In this document: positions 15,737 through 23,596 of the stretch, piece by piece | How the letters are laid out: each line of letters starts with the position of its first letter | How positions within the stretch are numbered: the stretch's first letter is position 1 | From: Mycolicibacterium chlorophenolicum | GTDB taxonomy: Bacteria > Actinomycetota > Actinomycetes > Mycobacteriales > Mycobacteriaceae | Length of the DNA stretch: 57,834 nt | Direction of reading: 5' to 3' | Assembly: GCF_001044235.1 (NCBI RefSeq) | Contig: NZ_JYNL01000044.1 | Span: forward strand, 1-57,834 | The notes under the pieces: model-generated | The model's input: the letters and a program-made list of their open reading frames with translations, nothing else | Told to the model about the DNA's origin: nothing | The model's database searches: none | Program-made: the position numbers and the translations under genes

Positions 15737-16935
15737 TTGATGCCGAGGTCCCGGCGGGCCGACAGGCTCGACGACAACCCGTGCACGTGCACGAAGCCCT
15801 TGGCGGAGGACTGGTCGAACGTGTCGCCCTCGTCGTAGGTGGCGAGGTTGAAGTCGTAGAGAGATTCCTGGCTGCGCCTGCCGTTGACCGCGATGTGACC
15901 GCCGTGCAGCACGAGCCTGATCTCGCCGGTCACGTGCTGCTGGGTCTGGGCGACGAACGCTTCCAGCGCCGTCTTCAGCGGCGAGTACCAGAGGCCGTCG
16001 TAGACCAGTTCGCCCCACTTCTGGTCGGTGCCGCGCTTGAACCGACCGAGTTCGCGCTCCAGCGTGACGTGCTCGAGTTCGGTGTGGGCGGTGATGAGCA
16101 CCATCGCGCCGGGTGCCTCGTAGATCTCGCGGCTCTTGATGCCGACGAGGCGGTCCTCGACGACGTCGAGCCGGCCGACGCCCTGTGCGCCCGCGCGGGC
16201 GTTGAGCTGCTCGATGGCCTGCAGGACGGTCACCGGTTGGCCGTCGATGCTCACCGGCACGCCCTTGTCGAAGCCGACGATCACCTCGTCGGGGCTGCTC
16301 CAGTTGACCGTGGGGTCCTCGGTGTAGTCGTACACGTCCTTGGTGGGGGCGTTCCAGAGGTGTTCCAGGAAGCCGGTTTCCACCGCGCGTCCCCACACGT
16401 TCTGGTCGATGGAGAACGGTGAGCGCTTGGTGACGTTGATCGGGATGGCGTTCTCCTCGGCGAACGCGATCGCCTTCTCGCGGGTCCAGGCGTAGTCGCG
16501 CACCGGGGCGAGCACCTCGAGATCGGGTGCCAGCGAGGCGAATCCGACCTCGAAGCGAACCTGGTCGTTGCCCTTGCCGGTGCAGCCGTGCGCGACGATG
16601 CCGCCACCGTGCTCGCGGGCCGCGTCGACGAGGTGTTTGACGATCAGCGGCCGGCTCAGCGCGGACACCAGCGGGTAGCGGTCCATGTAGAGGGCGTTGG
16701 ACTGGATCGCGGGCAGGCAGTACTGCTCGGCGAACTCGTCGCGCGCGTCGACGACGACGGCCTCGACGGCGCCGCAGTCCAGTGCGCGCTGGCGCACCAC
16801 CTCCATGTCCTCGCCACCCTGCCCGAGGTCGATCGCCACGGCGACCACTTCGCGACCGGTCTCCTTGCCGATCCAGCTGATCGCCACCGAGGTGTCCAGA
16901 CCGCCGGAGTACGCGAGGATGACGCGCTCGGACAT
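15733..16935 (-). CDS. argG: Argininosuccinate synthase
   Basis: A 400-residue enzyme that joins citrulline and aspartate with ATP to give argininosuccinate. The N-terminal PP-loop AYSGGLDTSVAISW, the IDLGQGGEDMEVV block, GCTGKGNDQVRFE and SPFSIDQNVWGR are all intact and the length is standard. The ATG start lies 27 bases downstream of the argR stop, the only gap in the otherwise overlapping argC-argH run. ACTCC just upstream is the complement-strand view of GGAGT, a ribosome-binding site. Forms a tetramer in characterised homologues. Confidence 0.97.
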   Translation of the reverse strand: MSERVILAYSGGLDTSVAISWIGKETGREVVAVAIDLGQGGEDMEVVRQRALDCGAVEAVVVDARDEFAEQYCLPAIQSNALYMDRYPLVSALSRPLIVKHLVDAAREHGGGIVAHGCTGKGNDQVRFEVGFASLAPDLEVLAPVRDYAWTREKAIAFAEENAIPINVTKRSPFSIDQNVWGRAVETGFLEHLWNAPTKDVYDYTEDPTVNWSSPDEVIVGFDKGVPVSIDGQPVTVLQAIEQLNARAGAQGVGRLDVVEDRLVGIKSREIYEAPGAMVLITAHTELEHVTLERELGRFKRGTDQKWGELVYDGLWYSPLKTALEAFVAQTQQHVTGEIRLVLHGGHIAVNGRRSQESLYDFNLATYDEGDTFDQSSAKGFVHVHGLSSSLSARRDLGIK

Positions 16936-16962
16936 AGATAACTCCTTACTCGTGGGGGTGTT

Positions 16963-17448
16963 TCAGGCTTTGGCGAGGTTCTCGACGGCGGCGGCGAGCT
17001 CGGCGCCGGTCATCGGTTCGCGGGCGATGACGAAGATCGTGTCGTCGCCGGCGATGGTGCCGACGACGTACGGCAGCGCCGCCCTGTCGATGGCACTCGC
17101 CAGGTAGTGGGCGGCGCCGGGGGGCGTGCGCAGCACCGCGAGGTTGGCGCTGGCGTCGGTCGACACCAGGAGGTCGCCGAGCAGACGCGACACGCGTTCG
17201 GTGCCGCCGGTGACGCCGCGCACCGGGCTGCCGTCCTCGGGGACGACGTAGACGCCGACACCTCCGTCGGCGCCGCGCAGTTTGACCGCGCCGAGCTCCT
17301 CGAGATCGCGCGACAGCGTGGCCTGCGTGACGTCGATGCCCTCACCGGCCAGGAGCGCGGCGAGCTCGGTCTGGCTGTGCACCGACTGCGCGGACAGCAG
17401 CGCGACGATCCGCGCCTGCCGGCCCGCGCGCGTCGTCGCGGCAGTCAT
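16963..17448 (-). CDS. argR: Arginine repressor
   Basis: A 161-residue regulator of arginine biosynthesis. The N-terminal winged helix includes RIVALLSAQSVHSQTELAALL and DVTQATLSRDLEELGAVK, with the SRDL motif. The C-terminal domain that hexamerises and binds arginine is ALPYVVGTIAGDDTIFVIA, with the paired aspartates. The start ATG overlaps the argF stop (ATGA). Its likely targets are the palindromes before argC at 22663-22686, giving autoregulation because argR lies inside the operon. Confidence 0.96.
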   Translation of the reverse strand: MTAATTRAGRQARIVALLSAQSVHSQTELAALLAGEGIDVTQATLSRDLEELGAVKLRGADGGVGVYVVPEDGSPVRGVTGGTERVSRLLGDLLVSTDASANLAVLRTPPGAAHYLASAIDRAALPYVVGTIAGDDTIFVIAREPMTGAELAAAVENLAKA

Positions 17449-18368
17449 GAGTGCTCCAGCAGCCACACCAGCAGCGCCTTCTGTGCGTGCAGCCGGTTCT
17501 CGGCCTCGTCCCACACCGCGCTGCGCGGACCGTCGATCACCTCGTCGGTGATCTCGTGCCCGCGGTGGGCCGGAAGGCAGTGCAGCACAACGGCTTCGGA
17601 GTCCGCCCGGGCCAACAGTGCCGAGTTCAGCTGGAACGGCCGGAACGGCCGCACCCGATCCAGGCCGTCGTTCTCCTGCCCCATCGAGGTCCAGGTGTCG
17701 GTGACCAGGACATCGGCACCGTCGGCGGCCGCATCCGGGTCGTCGGTCAGTCGCACCGTCGCCCCGGTCTGGTGACCCCGCGTCTCGGCAGCCGCGACGA
17801 ACATCGGATGCGGTTCGAACCCGCGGGGCGCGGCGATGGTGACGTGCACCCCGGCGGTGACCCCGCCCAGCATCAGCGAGTGCGCCATGTTGTTGGCACC
17901 GTCGCCGAAGTAGCTCAGCCGCAACCCTGTCAGGTCGCCTTTCCACTCGGCGAGGGTCTGCAGGTCAGCGAGCACCTGGCACGGGTGGAACTCGTCGGAG
18001 AGCGCGTTGACGATCGGGACGGAGGCGCCGCTCGCCATCGCGGTGAGCCGCTCCTGAGCGAAGGTGCGCCACACGATCGCGTCGACGTAGCGGGACAGCA
18101 CCGCGCCGGTGTCCTCGAGCGTCTCCTCGCGGCCGAGCTGCGTGCTGCGCCCGTCGACGACCACCGCGTGGCCGCCCAGCTGGGCGATGCCCATCTCGAA
18201 CGAGAACCGGGTTCTGGTGGAGTTCTTCTCGAAGATCACCGCGACGCCGCGCGGGCCCTCCAGCGGTCGCCGGGCGAAGGGGGTGCGCTTCAGTTCGGCG
18301 GCGAGCGCCAGCACCTCGGCCTGCTCCTCGGGGCTGAGGTCGTCGTCGCGCAGGAAGTGCCGCGTCAT
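17445..18368 (-). CDS. argF: Ornithine carbamoyltransferase
   Basis: A 307-residue enzyme that transfers a carbamoyl group from carbamoyl phosphate to ornithine, making citrulline. The carbamoyl-phosphate motif is NSTRTRFSFE, followed by GGHAVVV, the FHPCQVLADLQT block and the ornithine-site HCLPAHRG near the C-terminus. The length matches the anabolic trimeric form. It overlaps argD and argR by 4 bases each, so the chain of coupled translation continues. Confidence 0.97.
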   Translation of the reverse strand: MTRHFLRDDDLSPEEQAEVLALAAELKRTPFARRPLEGPRGVAVIFEKNSTRTRFSFEMGIAQLGGHAVVVDGRSTQLGREETLEDTGAVLSRYVDAIVWRTFAQERLTAMASGASVPIVNALSDEFHPCQVLADLQTLAEWKGDLTGLRLSYFGDGANNMAHSLMLGGVTAGVHVTIAAPRGFEPHPMFVAAAETRGHQTGATVRLTDDPDAAADGADVLVTDTWTSMGQENDGLDRVRPFRPFQLNSALLARADSEAVVLHCLPAHRGHEITDEVIDGPRSAVWDEAENRLHAQKALLVWLLEHS

Positions 18369-19540
18369 GAGCGGGCCGCCGTGTCGAGGATGGCCGGCAG
18401 CGCGCCGACGAAGGCCTGCACCTGCTCGTCGGTGATCACCAGCGGCGGAGCCAACCGGACGATGTCCGGGGCGGCGGCGTTGACGAGGAAGCCGGCGTCG
18501 CGCGCGGCGACCTCGACCGGCTTCGCGGCCTCGGCGGTGAGCACGATGCCGCGCAGCAGGCCGCGGCCGCGGACGTGGTCGACGAGGGGGTGGCCCAGCG
18601 CCTCGATCCCGTGGCTGAGCGTCTTGCCCAGCACGTCGGCGCGTTCGATCAGGCCGTCGTCGGCGAGCACCTGCAGCACCGCCAGCGCCGCCGCGGTGCA
18701 CACCGGGTTCCCGCCGAAGGTGCTGCCGTGCAGGCCCGGAGTGAGCAGATCGGCCGCCTCCCCGATCGCCAGACACGCGCCGATGGGCAACCCGCCGCCG
18801 AGGCCCTTGGCGAGGGTGACGATGTCGGGGGTGATGCCGTCGTGCTGATGGGCGTAGAAGGCTCCGGTGCGGCCGACACCCGTCTGCACCTCGTCGAGGA
18901 CGAGCAGGGCGCCGTGCTGTGCGGTGATCTCCCGCGCGGCGACCAGGTAGCCGGCGGGCGGGACGACGACGCCACCCTCCCCCATGATCGGTTCGAGGAA
19001 CACCGCGGCGGTCTCGTCGTCGACGGCGGCGCGCAGCGCCTCGGTGTCCCCGTAGGGCACGTGGGTGACGTGGCCGGGCAACGGTTCGAAGGGGGCCTGT
19101 TTGGCGGGTTGGCCGGTCAGCGCCAGCGATCCCATCGTGCGGCCGTGGAAAGCGTTCTGCGCGGCAACGAGTTTCGTGCGGCCGGTCAACCGGGTGATCT
19201 TGAACGCGACCTCGTTGGCCTCGGTGCCGGAGTTGCAGAAGAACACCCGGGCCGGCGCACCGAGGTGGCCGACGAGGGCTTCGGCCAGCGCGACGCCGGG
19301 TTCGGTGGCGTACAGGTTCGAGGTGTGCCCGAGCGTGCTCATCTGACGGTGCACCGCCTCGATCACCGCGGGGTGGCGATGGCCCAGCACGTTGACCGCG
19401 ATGCCGCCCAGCAGGTCGACGTAGGACTTCCCGTCGACGTCGGTGACCACCGCACCGTCACCGCCGGCCAGCGCCAGTGGCGGGGTGCCGTAGTTGTTCA
19501 TCATGACCGCCGACCAGCGGTCCAGCAGCGTGCCGCTCAT
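18365..19540 (-). CDS. argD: Acetylornithine aminotransferase
   Basis: A 391-residue class III aminotransferase using pyridoxal phosphate to convert N-acetylglutamate semialdehyde to N-acetylornithine with glutamate as donor. Visible blocks are LLGGIAVNVLGHRHP, FFCNSGTEANEVAFKITR, FHGRTMGSLALTGQ, LVLDEVQTGVGRTG (cofactor Asp) and TLAKGLGGGLPIGAC with the Schiff-base lysine. GSTFGGNPV completes the active site. It overlaps both neighbouring genes by 4 bases. Confidence 0.97.
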   Translation of the reverse strand: MSGTLLDRWSAVMMNNYGTPPLALAGGDGAVVTDVDGKSYVDLLGGIAVNVLGHRHPAVIEAVHRQMSTLGHTSNLYATEPGVALAEALVGHLGAPARVFFCNSGTEANEVAFKITRLTGRTKLVAAQNAFHGRTMGSLALTGQPAKQAPFEPLPGHVTHVPYGDTEALRAAVDDETAAVFLEPIMGEGGVVVPPAGYLVAAREITAQHGALLVLDEVQTGVGRTGAFYAHQHDGITPDIVTLAKGLGGGLPIGACLAIGEAADLLTPGLHGSTFGGNPVCTAAALAVLQVLADDGLIERADVLGKTLSHGIEALGHPLVDHVRGRGLLRGIVLTAEAAKPVEVAARDAGFLVNAAAPDIVRLAPPLVITDEQVQAFVGALPAILDTAARS

Positions 19541-20409
19541 GAGGGCACCACCTTGGTCCCGGCGCCCTCGTCGGTGAACAGCTCGGCCAGCACGCAGTGC
19601 TCGACGCGGCCGTCGATCACGTGCGCGCTCGGCACTCCGCCGTTGATCGCCCGCAGGCAGGCCTCGATCTTGGGCACCATGCCCTCCTCCAGCGTGGGAA
19701 GCAGTTGTGTCAAAGCGCCCGAGTCGATCTCGCTGACCAGGGAGCCTCGGTCGGGCCAGTTGGTGTACAGGCCCTCGACATCGGTGAGCATCAGCAGCTT
19801 CTCGGCACCGAGCGCTTCGGCCAACGCGGCCGCGGCGGTGTCGGCGTTGATGTTGTACACCAGGCCCTCGATGTCCGGCGCGATCGTGGAGACCACGGGG
19901 ATGCGGCCCGCGCCGATCAGGTCGCGCACGGCGTCGGTGTTGACCCGTTCCACGTCGCCGACCAGACCGATGTCGGTGGCCACCCCGTCGACCAGCACGG
20001 TGCGGCGTACGGCCGTGAACAGGTGCGCGTCCTCGCCGGTGATGCCCACCGCGTACGGACCGTGGGCGTTGATCAGGTTCACCAGTTCGCGACCCACCTG
20101 ACCGAACAGCACCATCCGGGCGATGTCGAGCACCTCGGGGGTCGTCACGCGGAAACCGCCCTTGAAGTCACCGGCGATGCCGAGTTTGGCGAGCATCGCG
20201 CTGATCTGGGGACCGCCGCCGTGCACCACGACCGGATGGATGCCGCAGTTGCGCAGGAACACCATGTCGGCCGCGAACGCCGCCTTGAGGGTGTCGTCGG
20301 TCATCGCGTTGCCGCCGTACTTGACCACGACGATCTTGCCGTGCAACCTCTTCAGCCAGGGCAGCGCACCGGCGAGCACCTGCGCCTTCAGCGGCGTCGC
20401 GACACTCAT
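19537..20409 (-). CDS. argB: Acetylglutamate kinase
   Basis: A 290-residue amino-acid kinase that phosphorylates N-acetylglutamate, the arginine-sensitive step in many bacteria. It shows VVKYGGNAM, VVVHGGGPQISAML, the N-acetylglutamate-binding region FKGGFRVTT and NINADTAAAALAEALGAEKL, with DVEGLY. The length and the N-terminal helix (TPLKAQVLAGALPWLKRLHG) resemble the feedback-regulated hexameric class. Overlaps argJ and argD by 4 bases. Confidence 0.97.
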   Translation of the reverse strand: MSVATPLKAQVLAGALPWLKRLHGKIVVVKYGGNAMTDDTLKAAFAADMVFLRNCGIHPVVVHGGGPQISAMLAKLGIAGDFKGGFRVTTPEVLDIARMVLFGQVGRELVNLINAHGPYAVGITGEDAHLFTAVRRTVLVDGVATDIGLVGDVERVNTDAVRDLIGAGRIPVVSTIAPDIEGLVYNINADTAAAALAEALGAEKLLMLTDVEGLYTNWPDRGSLVSEIDSGALTQLLPTLEEGMVPKIEACLRAINGGVPSAHVIDGRVEHCVLAELFTDEGAGTKVVPS

Positions 20410-21620
20410 GAGCTGTAGGCCGAGTTCTCTTCGACGTACGCGTGCGACAGGTCGGTGGTGCGGATCGACGCCGACGCCGAGCCGACGCCGAGGTCGACGG
20501 TGACCGCGATGTCGTCACCGGACAGGTCCACCTCCCGGGCTCCCGGTGCGCCGACGCTGTCGACGCACACCGGGAAACCGTTGAACGAGACGGTGATCCG
20601 CCCGGCGTCCAGCGGCACCGGCGCCATCCCGACGGCGGCGAGCACGCGACCCCAATTGGCGTCCGAACCGAACAGCGCGGTCTTGACCAGACTGTCGCGG
20701 GCGATCACCCGGGCGGCGGTGACCGCGTCGTCCTCGCTCGCGGCGCCGGTCACGGTCACGGTGATCCGCTTGGTGACACCCTCGGCGTCGGCCTGCAACT
20801 GGGCACACAGGTCGTCGCACACCGCGAGCACCGCCGCGTCGAGATCGTCCTGGCTGGGCGTGATCTCGCTCGCGCCCGACGACAACAGCAGCACGGTGTC
20901 GTTGGTGGAGCAGCTGCCGTCGACGTCGAGCCGGTCGAACGTCGTCGACGCCGCGCGGCGCAGCGCGCGCTCCAATGCCGCCGAGTCCGCGACGGCATCG
21001 GTGGTGATCACACACAGCATGGTGGCCAGCGATGGCGCCAGCATGCCCGCGCCCTTGGCCATCCCGCCGAGCGTCCAGCGGTTGAGATGATGCAGCGCAA
21101 CCTGTTTGGGCACGGTGTCGGTGGTCATGATGGCGCGCGCCGCCTCCTCGCCCCCGGTCAGCCCACCGGCCATCTCCCGCACGATGTCACCGACACCGGC
21201 GAGCACCTTGTCCATCGGGAGCCGGTCGCCGATCAGCCCGGTCGAGCACACCGCGACCTCGATCGCGCCGGTCTCGGTGCCCCAGTCCGACAGGGCGGTG
21301 GCGACGGCCTCGGCGGTGGCGTGGGTGTCCTGGAATCCGAGCGGTCCGGTGCAGGCGTTGGCGCCGCCGGAGTTGAGGATGACCGCGCGCAGCCTGCCGG
21401 TGGTCAGCACCTGCTGCGACCACAGCACCGGAGCGGCCTTGACCTTGTTGCGGGTGAACACGCCGGCGGCGGCGTGGTCGGGACCCTCGTTGAACACCAG
21501 CGCCAGGTCGAGCGCCCCGGAGGCCTTGATACCGGCCGGGATTCCCGTCGCGCGGAAGCCCGCGGGCGCGGTCACCCCCTGGGTGCGCAGCAGCCGGATC
21601 TGGTCGGACAGCTCGGTCAC
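20406..21620 (-). CDS. argJ: Ornithine acetyltransferase / N-acetylglutamate synthase
   Basis: A 404-residue enzyme that recycles the acetyl group from acetylornithine to glutamate. It self-cleaves before a threonine in the motif KGAGMLAPSLATMLCVITTD, which is intact. Other family blocks are NSGGANACTGPLG, VCSTGLIGDRLPM, SCSTNDTVLLLSSG and the C-terminal SHAYVEENSAYSS. The GTG start overlaps the argC stop by 4 bases, and a weaker upstream extension in frame is antisense noise. Having argJ supports the cyclic pathway. Confidence 0.96.
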   Translation of the reverse strand: MTELSDQIRLLRTQGVTAPAGFRATGIPAGIKASGALDLALVFNEGPDHAAAGVFTRNKVKAAPVLWSQQVLTTGRLRAVILNSGGANACTGPLGFQDTHATAEAVATALSDWGTETGAIEVAVCSTGLIGDRLPMDKVLAGVGDIVREMAGGLTGGEEAARAIMTTDTVPKQVALHHLNRWTLGGMAKGAGMLAPSLATMLCVITTDAVADSAALERALRRAASTTFDRLDVDGSCSTNDTVLLLSSGASEITPSQDDLDAAVLAVCDDLCAQLQADAEGVTKRITVTVTGAASEDDAVTAARVIARDSLVKTALFGSDANWGRVLAAVGMAPVPLDAGRITVSFNGFPVCVDSVGAPGAREVDLSGDDIAVTVDLGVGSASASIRTTDLSHAYVEENSAYSS

Positions 21621-22651
21621 GGCGCCACCCCCACGGTCGTCAATCCTTCGGTCTCCGCCCATCCCAGCGCGAGGTTCATCGACTGCACCGCCGCGCCCGC
21701 GGTGCCCTTCACCAGGTTGTCGATCGCGGCGACCGCGACGAAGGTCTGCGCGTCCTCGTCCACGGCGATCGCCAACTGGGCGGCGTTGCTCCCGATCACG
21801 GCACCGGTCTTCGGCAGCTGCCCCTCGGGCAGCAGATAGACGAACGGTTCTGCGTCATAAGCCTTTTCGTAGGCCGCGCGCAGCTCGGACACCGACGCCC
21901 CGGTGCGCGCCGTGCAGGTGGCGAGGATCCCACGCGACGTCGGGATCAGCACCGGGGTGAACGACACGGTGACATCGCCCTCGGCCACCGCTGCCAGGCC
22001 CTGCGCGATCTCCGGGGTGTGCCGGTGCTTTCCGCCGATGTTGTAGGCGCGGGCCGAGCCGATGACCTCGGCGCCCAGCAGGTCGACCTTGGCCGCCCGG
22101 CCCGCCCCGGATGTCCCGCTGACCGCGACGACGGTGACGGCCGGCTCGATCAGGCCGGACGCCACCGCGGGCCACAGCGCCAGCAGCGCGGCGGTCGGAT
22201 AGCAGCCCGGCACGGCGATCCGCGTGGCGCCGCGGAGCCGGTCGCGGGCGCCGGGCAGCTCGGGCAGCCCGTACGGCCAGCTGCCGGCGTGCTCGGAGCC
22301 GTAGAACCGCTCCCACGCGGCGGCGTCGGTGAGCCGGAAATCGGCGCCGCAGTCCACGATCACGGTGTCGGGGCCGAGCTGATCGGCCAGCGCCGCGGAA
22401 TGGCCGTGCGGCAGGGCGAGGAACACGACGTCATGGCCGGCCAGGACGTCGAGCTCGGTCGGTTCGAGCACCCGGTCGGCCAGCGGCAACAGGTGGGGAT
22501 GATGCTCAGCGAGGGCGGTGCCCGCGCTCGCGGCCGCGGTCAGCGCACCGATGCTCAGCCTGCCCTCGGCCACGGCGGGGTGACCGAGCAGCAATCGCAG
22601 GATCTCCCCGCCGGCATACCCACTGGCTCCGGCCACCGCGACGGACGTCAT
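21617..22651 (-). CDS. argC: N-acetyl-gamma-glutamyl-phosphate reductase
   Basis: A 344-residue NADPH enzyme reducing N-acetylglutamyl phosphate to the semialdehyde. The N-terminal nucleotide-binding motif is VAVAGASGYAGGEILRLL, the catalytic cysteine lies in AVPGCYPTAALLAL, and VVAVSGTSGAGR and RHTPEIAQGL follow. It is the first gene of the arginine operon. Its ATG is preceded by a 41-base gap that contains the ArgR boxes and -10 candidates, so transcription of argCJBDFRGH probably starts here. Confidence 0.97.
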   Translation of the reverse strand: MTSVAVAGASGYAGGEILRLLLGHPAVAEGRLSIGALTAAASAGTALAEHHPHLLPLADRVLEPTELDVLAGHDVVFLALPHGHSAALADQLGPDTVIVDCGADFRLTDAAAWERFYGSEHAGSWPYGLPELPGARDRLRGATRIAVPGCYPTAALLALWPAVASGLIEPAVTVVAVSGTSGAGRAAKVDLLGAEVIGSARAYNIGGKHRHTPEIAQGLAAVAEGDVTVSFTPVLIPTSRGILATCTARTGASVSELRAAYEKAYDAEPFVYLLPEGQLPKTGAVIGSNAAQLAIAVDEDAQTFVAVAAIDNLVKGTAGAAVQSMNLALGWAETEGLTTVGVAP

Positions 22652-22662
22652 GATCAGATCCT

Positions 22663-22686
22663 TGCATCATTATGCAGCGACATGCA
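22663..22686 (-). promoter_or_regulatory. ArgR boxes and promoter in front of argC
   Basis: TGCATCATTATGCA (22663-22676; same form on the other strand) is an inverted repeat TGCAT-N4-ATGCA of the ARG-box kind. A second, weaker copy TGCAGCGACATGCA (22673-22686) overlaps it by four bases. On the minus strand CATAAT (22669-22674), five of six to the -10 consensus, lies inside the first box, so repressor binding would block polymerase. A further CATAAT sits at 22692-22697. The link to the argR gene in the same operon is inference from known ArgR systems. Confidence 0.7.
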
Positions 22687-22692
22687 AATCCA

Positions 22693-23568
22693 TTATGGAT
22701 GGTCGGCGGTCGCCGGGGGCGGCACCAGCAGCAGCCACACCATGGTGGCCAACGCGATGGACGTCGCCTGCACGCAGACCGCGAACGCGACGTATTCGTG
22801 CCACACCGCCGCCACACCGCACCCGATCCGGTTCGCGGCGACCAGCATGGAGAAGGCCAGCAGTTCGGCCAGGCACAGCATCAGCACGGTCAGCACCGGA
22901 GCCGCGTACTGCCCGGGCGTGTGCAGCGCCCGGTTGCGACGCAGCACGTTCATCTCCAGGCCCAGGGTGATGAGCAGCAGCGGTATCACCTGGACCATCT
23001 GCGCGAAGAAGTCGGTGGCGATCTCGTCGGCGCAGTCCCCGGCGATACTGATCACGTCGAACCACAGCGCGGTCGCGGTCTGCACGACGAGCGTCCCCGT
23101 CACCAACGGCACAATCCATCCGTTGGCCGCCGCGCCGGCCCGCGTGCCGGTGGTGTCCAGCGCTCCGACCAGCACCAGCCCCATGGCCACCGCGAAGAAC
23201 GCCGAGCCGACGAGCTTGACCCCCAGCGACAGCCCCAGGACCGCGGTCACCACGTGCACGGCCACCAGCAGCGCCGCGCCCACCGCCCACCAACTGCGCA
23301 GCAGCACCGGCAGGAACTCCCGCCGCCCGAGCGCCGCCGCCGGATCGACGCGGCGCATGATCCGCCATTTCAGGACCGCGGCGGCCAGGACCAGCAGGCA
23401 GTCGACCAGAAATACGATGCCGTGGTGGAAGCCCGGTCCGTGCCCGGTCAGCACCGAGACGAACTCGACGACGTCGTCGCTGTAGGTCAGCCCGAGCACC
23501 ATCAGGAACACAGCCGCCACCGCACTGCGGTTGACGACCGTTTCCGACGTCGTGACCTGCTCGGTCAT
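22693..23568 (-). CDS. Multispanning membrane protein of unknown function
   Basis: A 291-residue protein with about seven or eight hydrophobic segments, beginning AVAAVFLMVLGLTYSDDVVE and including HHGIVFLVDCLLVLAAAVL, AVGAALLVAVHVVTAVLG, GSAFFAVAMGLVLVGAL, a segment around WIVPLVTGTLVVQTATAL, MVQVIPLLLITLGLEMN, YAAPVLTVLMLCLAELL and VQATSIALATMVWLLLV. A cytoplasmic RRVDP..GRREF loop is basic. No family is recognised. ATG 23568 is preferred because GAGG lies eight bases upstream; ATG 23577 is the alternative. In H37Rv a PE_PGRS gene occupies the pheT-argC gap. Its stop directly adjoins the arg promoter. Confidence 0.82.
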   Translation of the reverse strand: MTEQVTTSETVVNRSAVAAVFLMVLGLTYSDDVVEFVSVLTGHGPGFHHGIVFLVDCLLVLAAAVLKWRIMRRVDPAAALGRREFLPVLLRSWWAVGAALLVAVHVVTAVLGLSLGVKLVGSAFFAVAMGLVLVGALDTTGTRAGAAANGWIVPLVTGTLVVQTATALWFDVISIAGDCADEIATDFFAQMVQVIPLLLITLGLEMNVLRRNRALHTPGQYAAPVLTVLMLCLAELLAFSMLVAANRIGCGVAAVWHEYVAFAVCVQATSIALATMVWLLLVPPPATADHP

Positions 23569-23596
23569 GGGCGTCATCCTCGCACCGAGGCGACGG

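Noticed and set aside
21621..21662. An extended argJ start beginning upstream at 21662
   Set aside because: The extra residues (GGDRRIDDRGGGA) come from the argC coding end; the GTG at 21620 with the 4-base overlap fits the operon.
19597..21839. Plus-strand frames of 270-465 codons opposite argB and argJ
   Set aside because: Same shadow effect; no ribosome-binding site, no domain, and the opposite strand has clear arginine enzymes.
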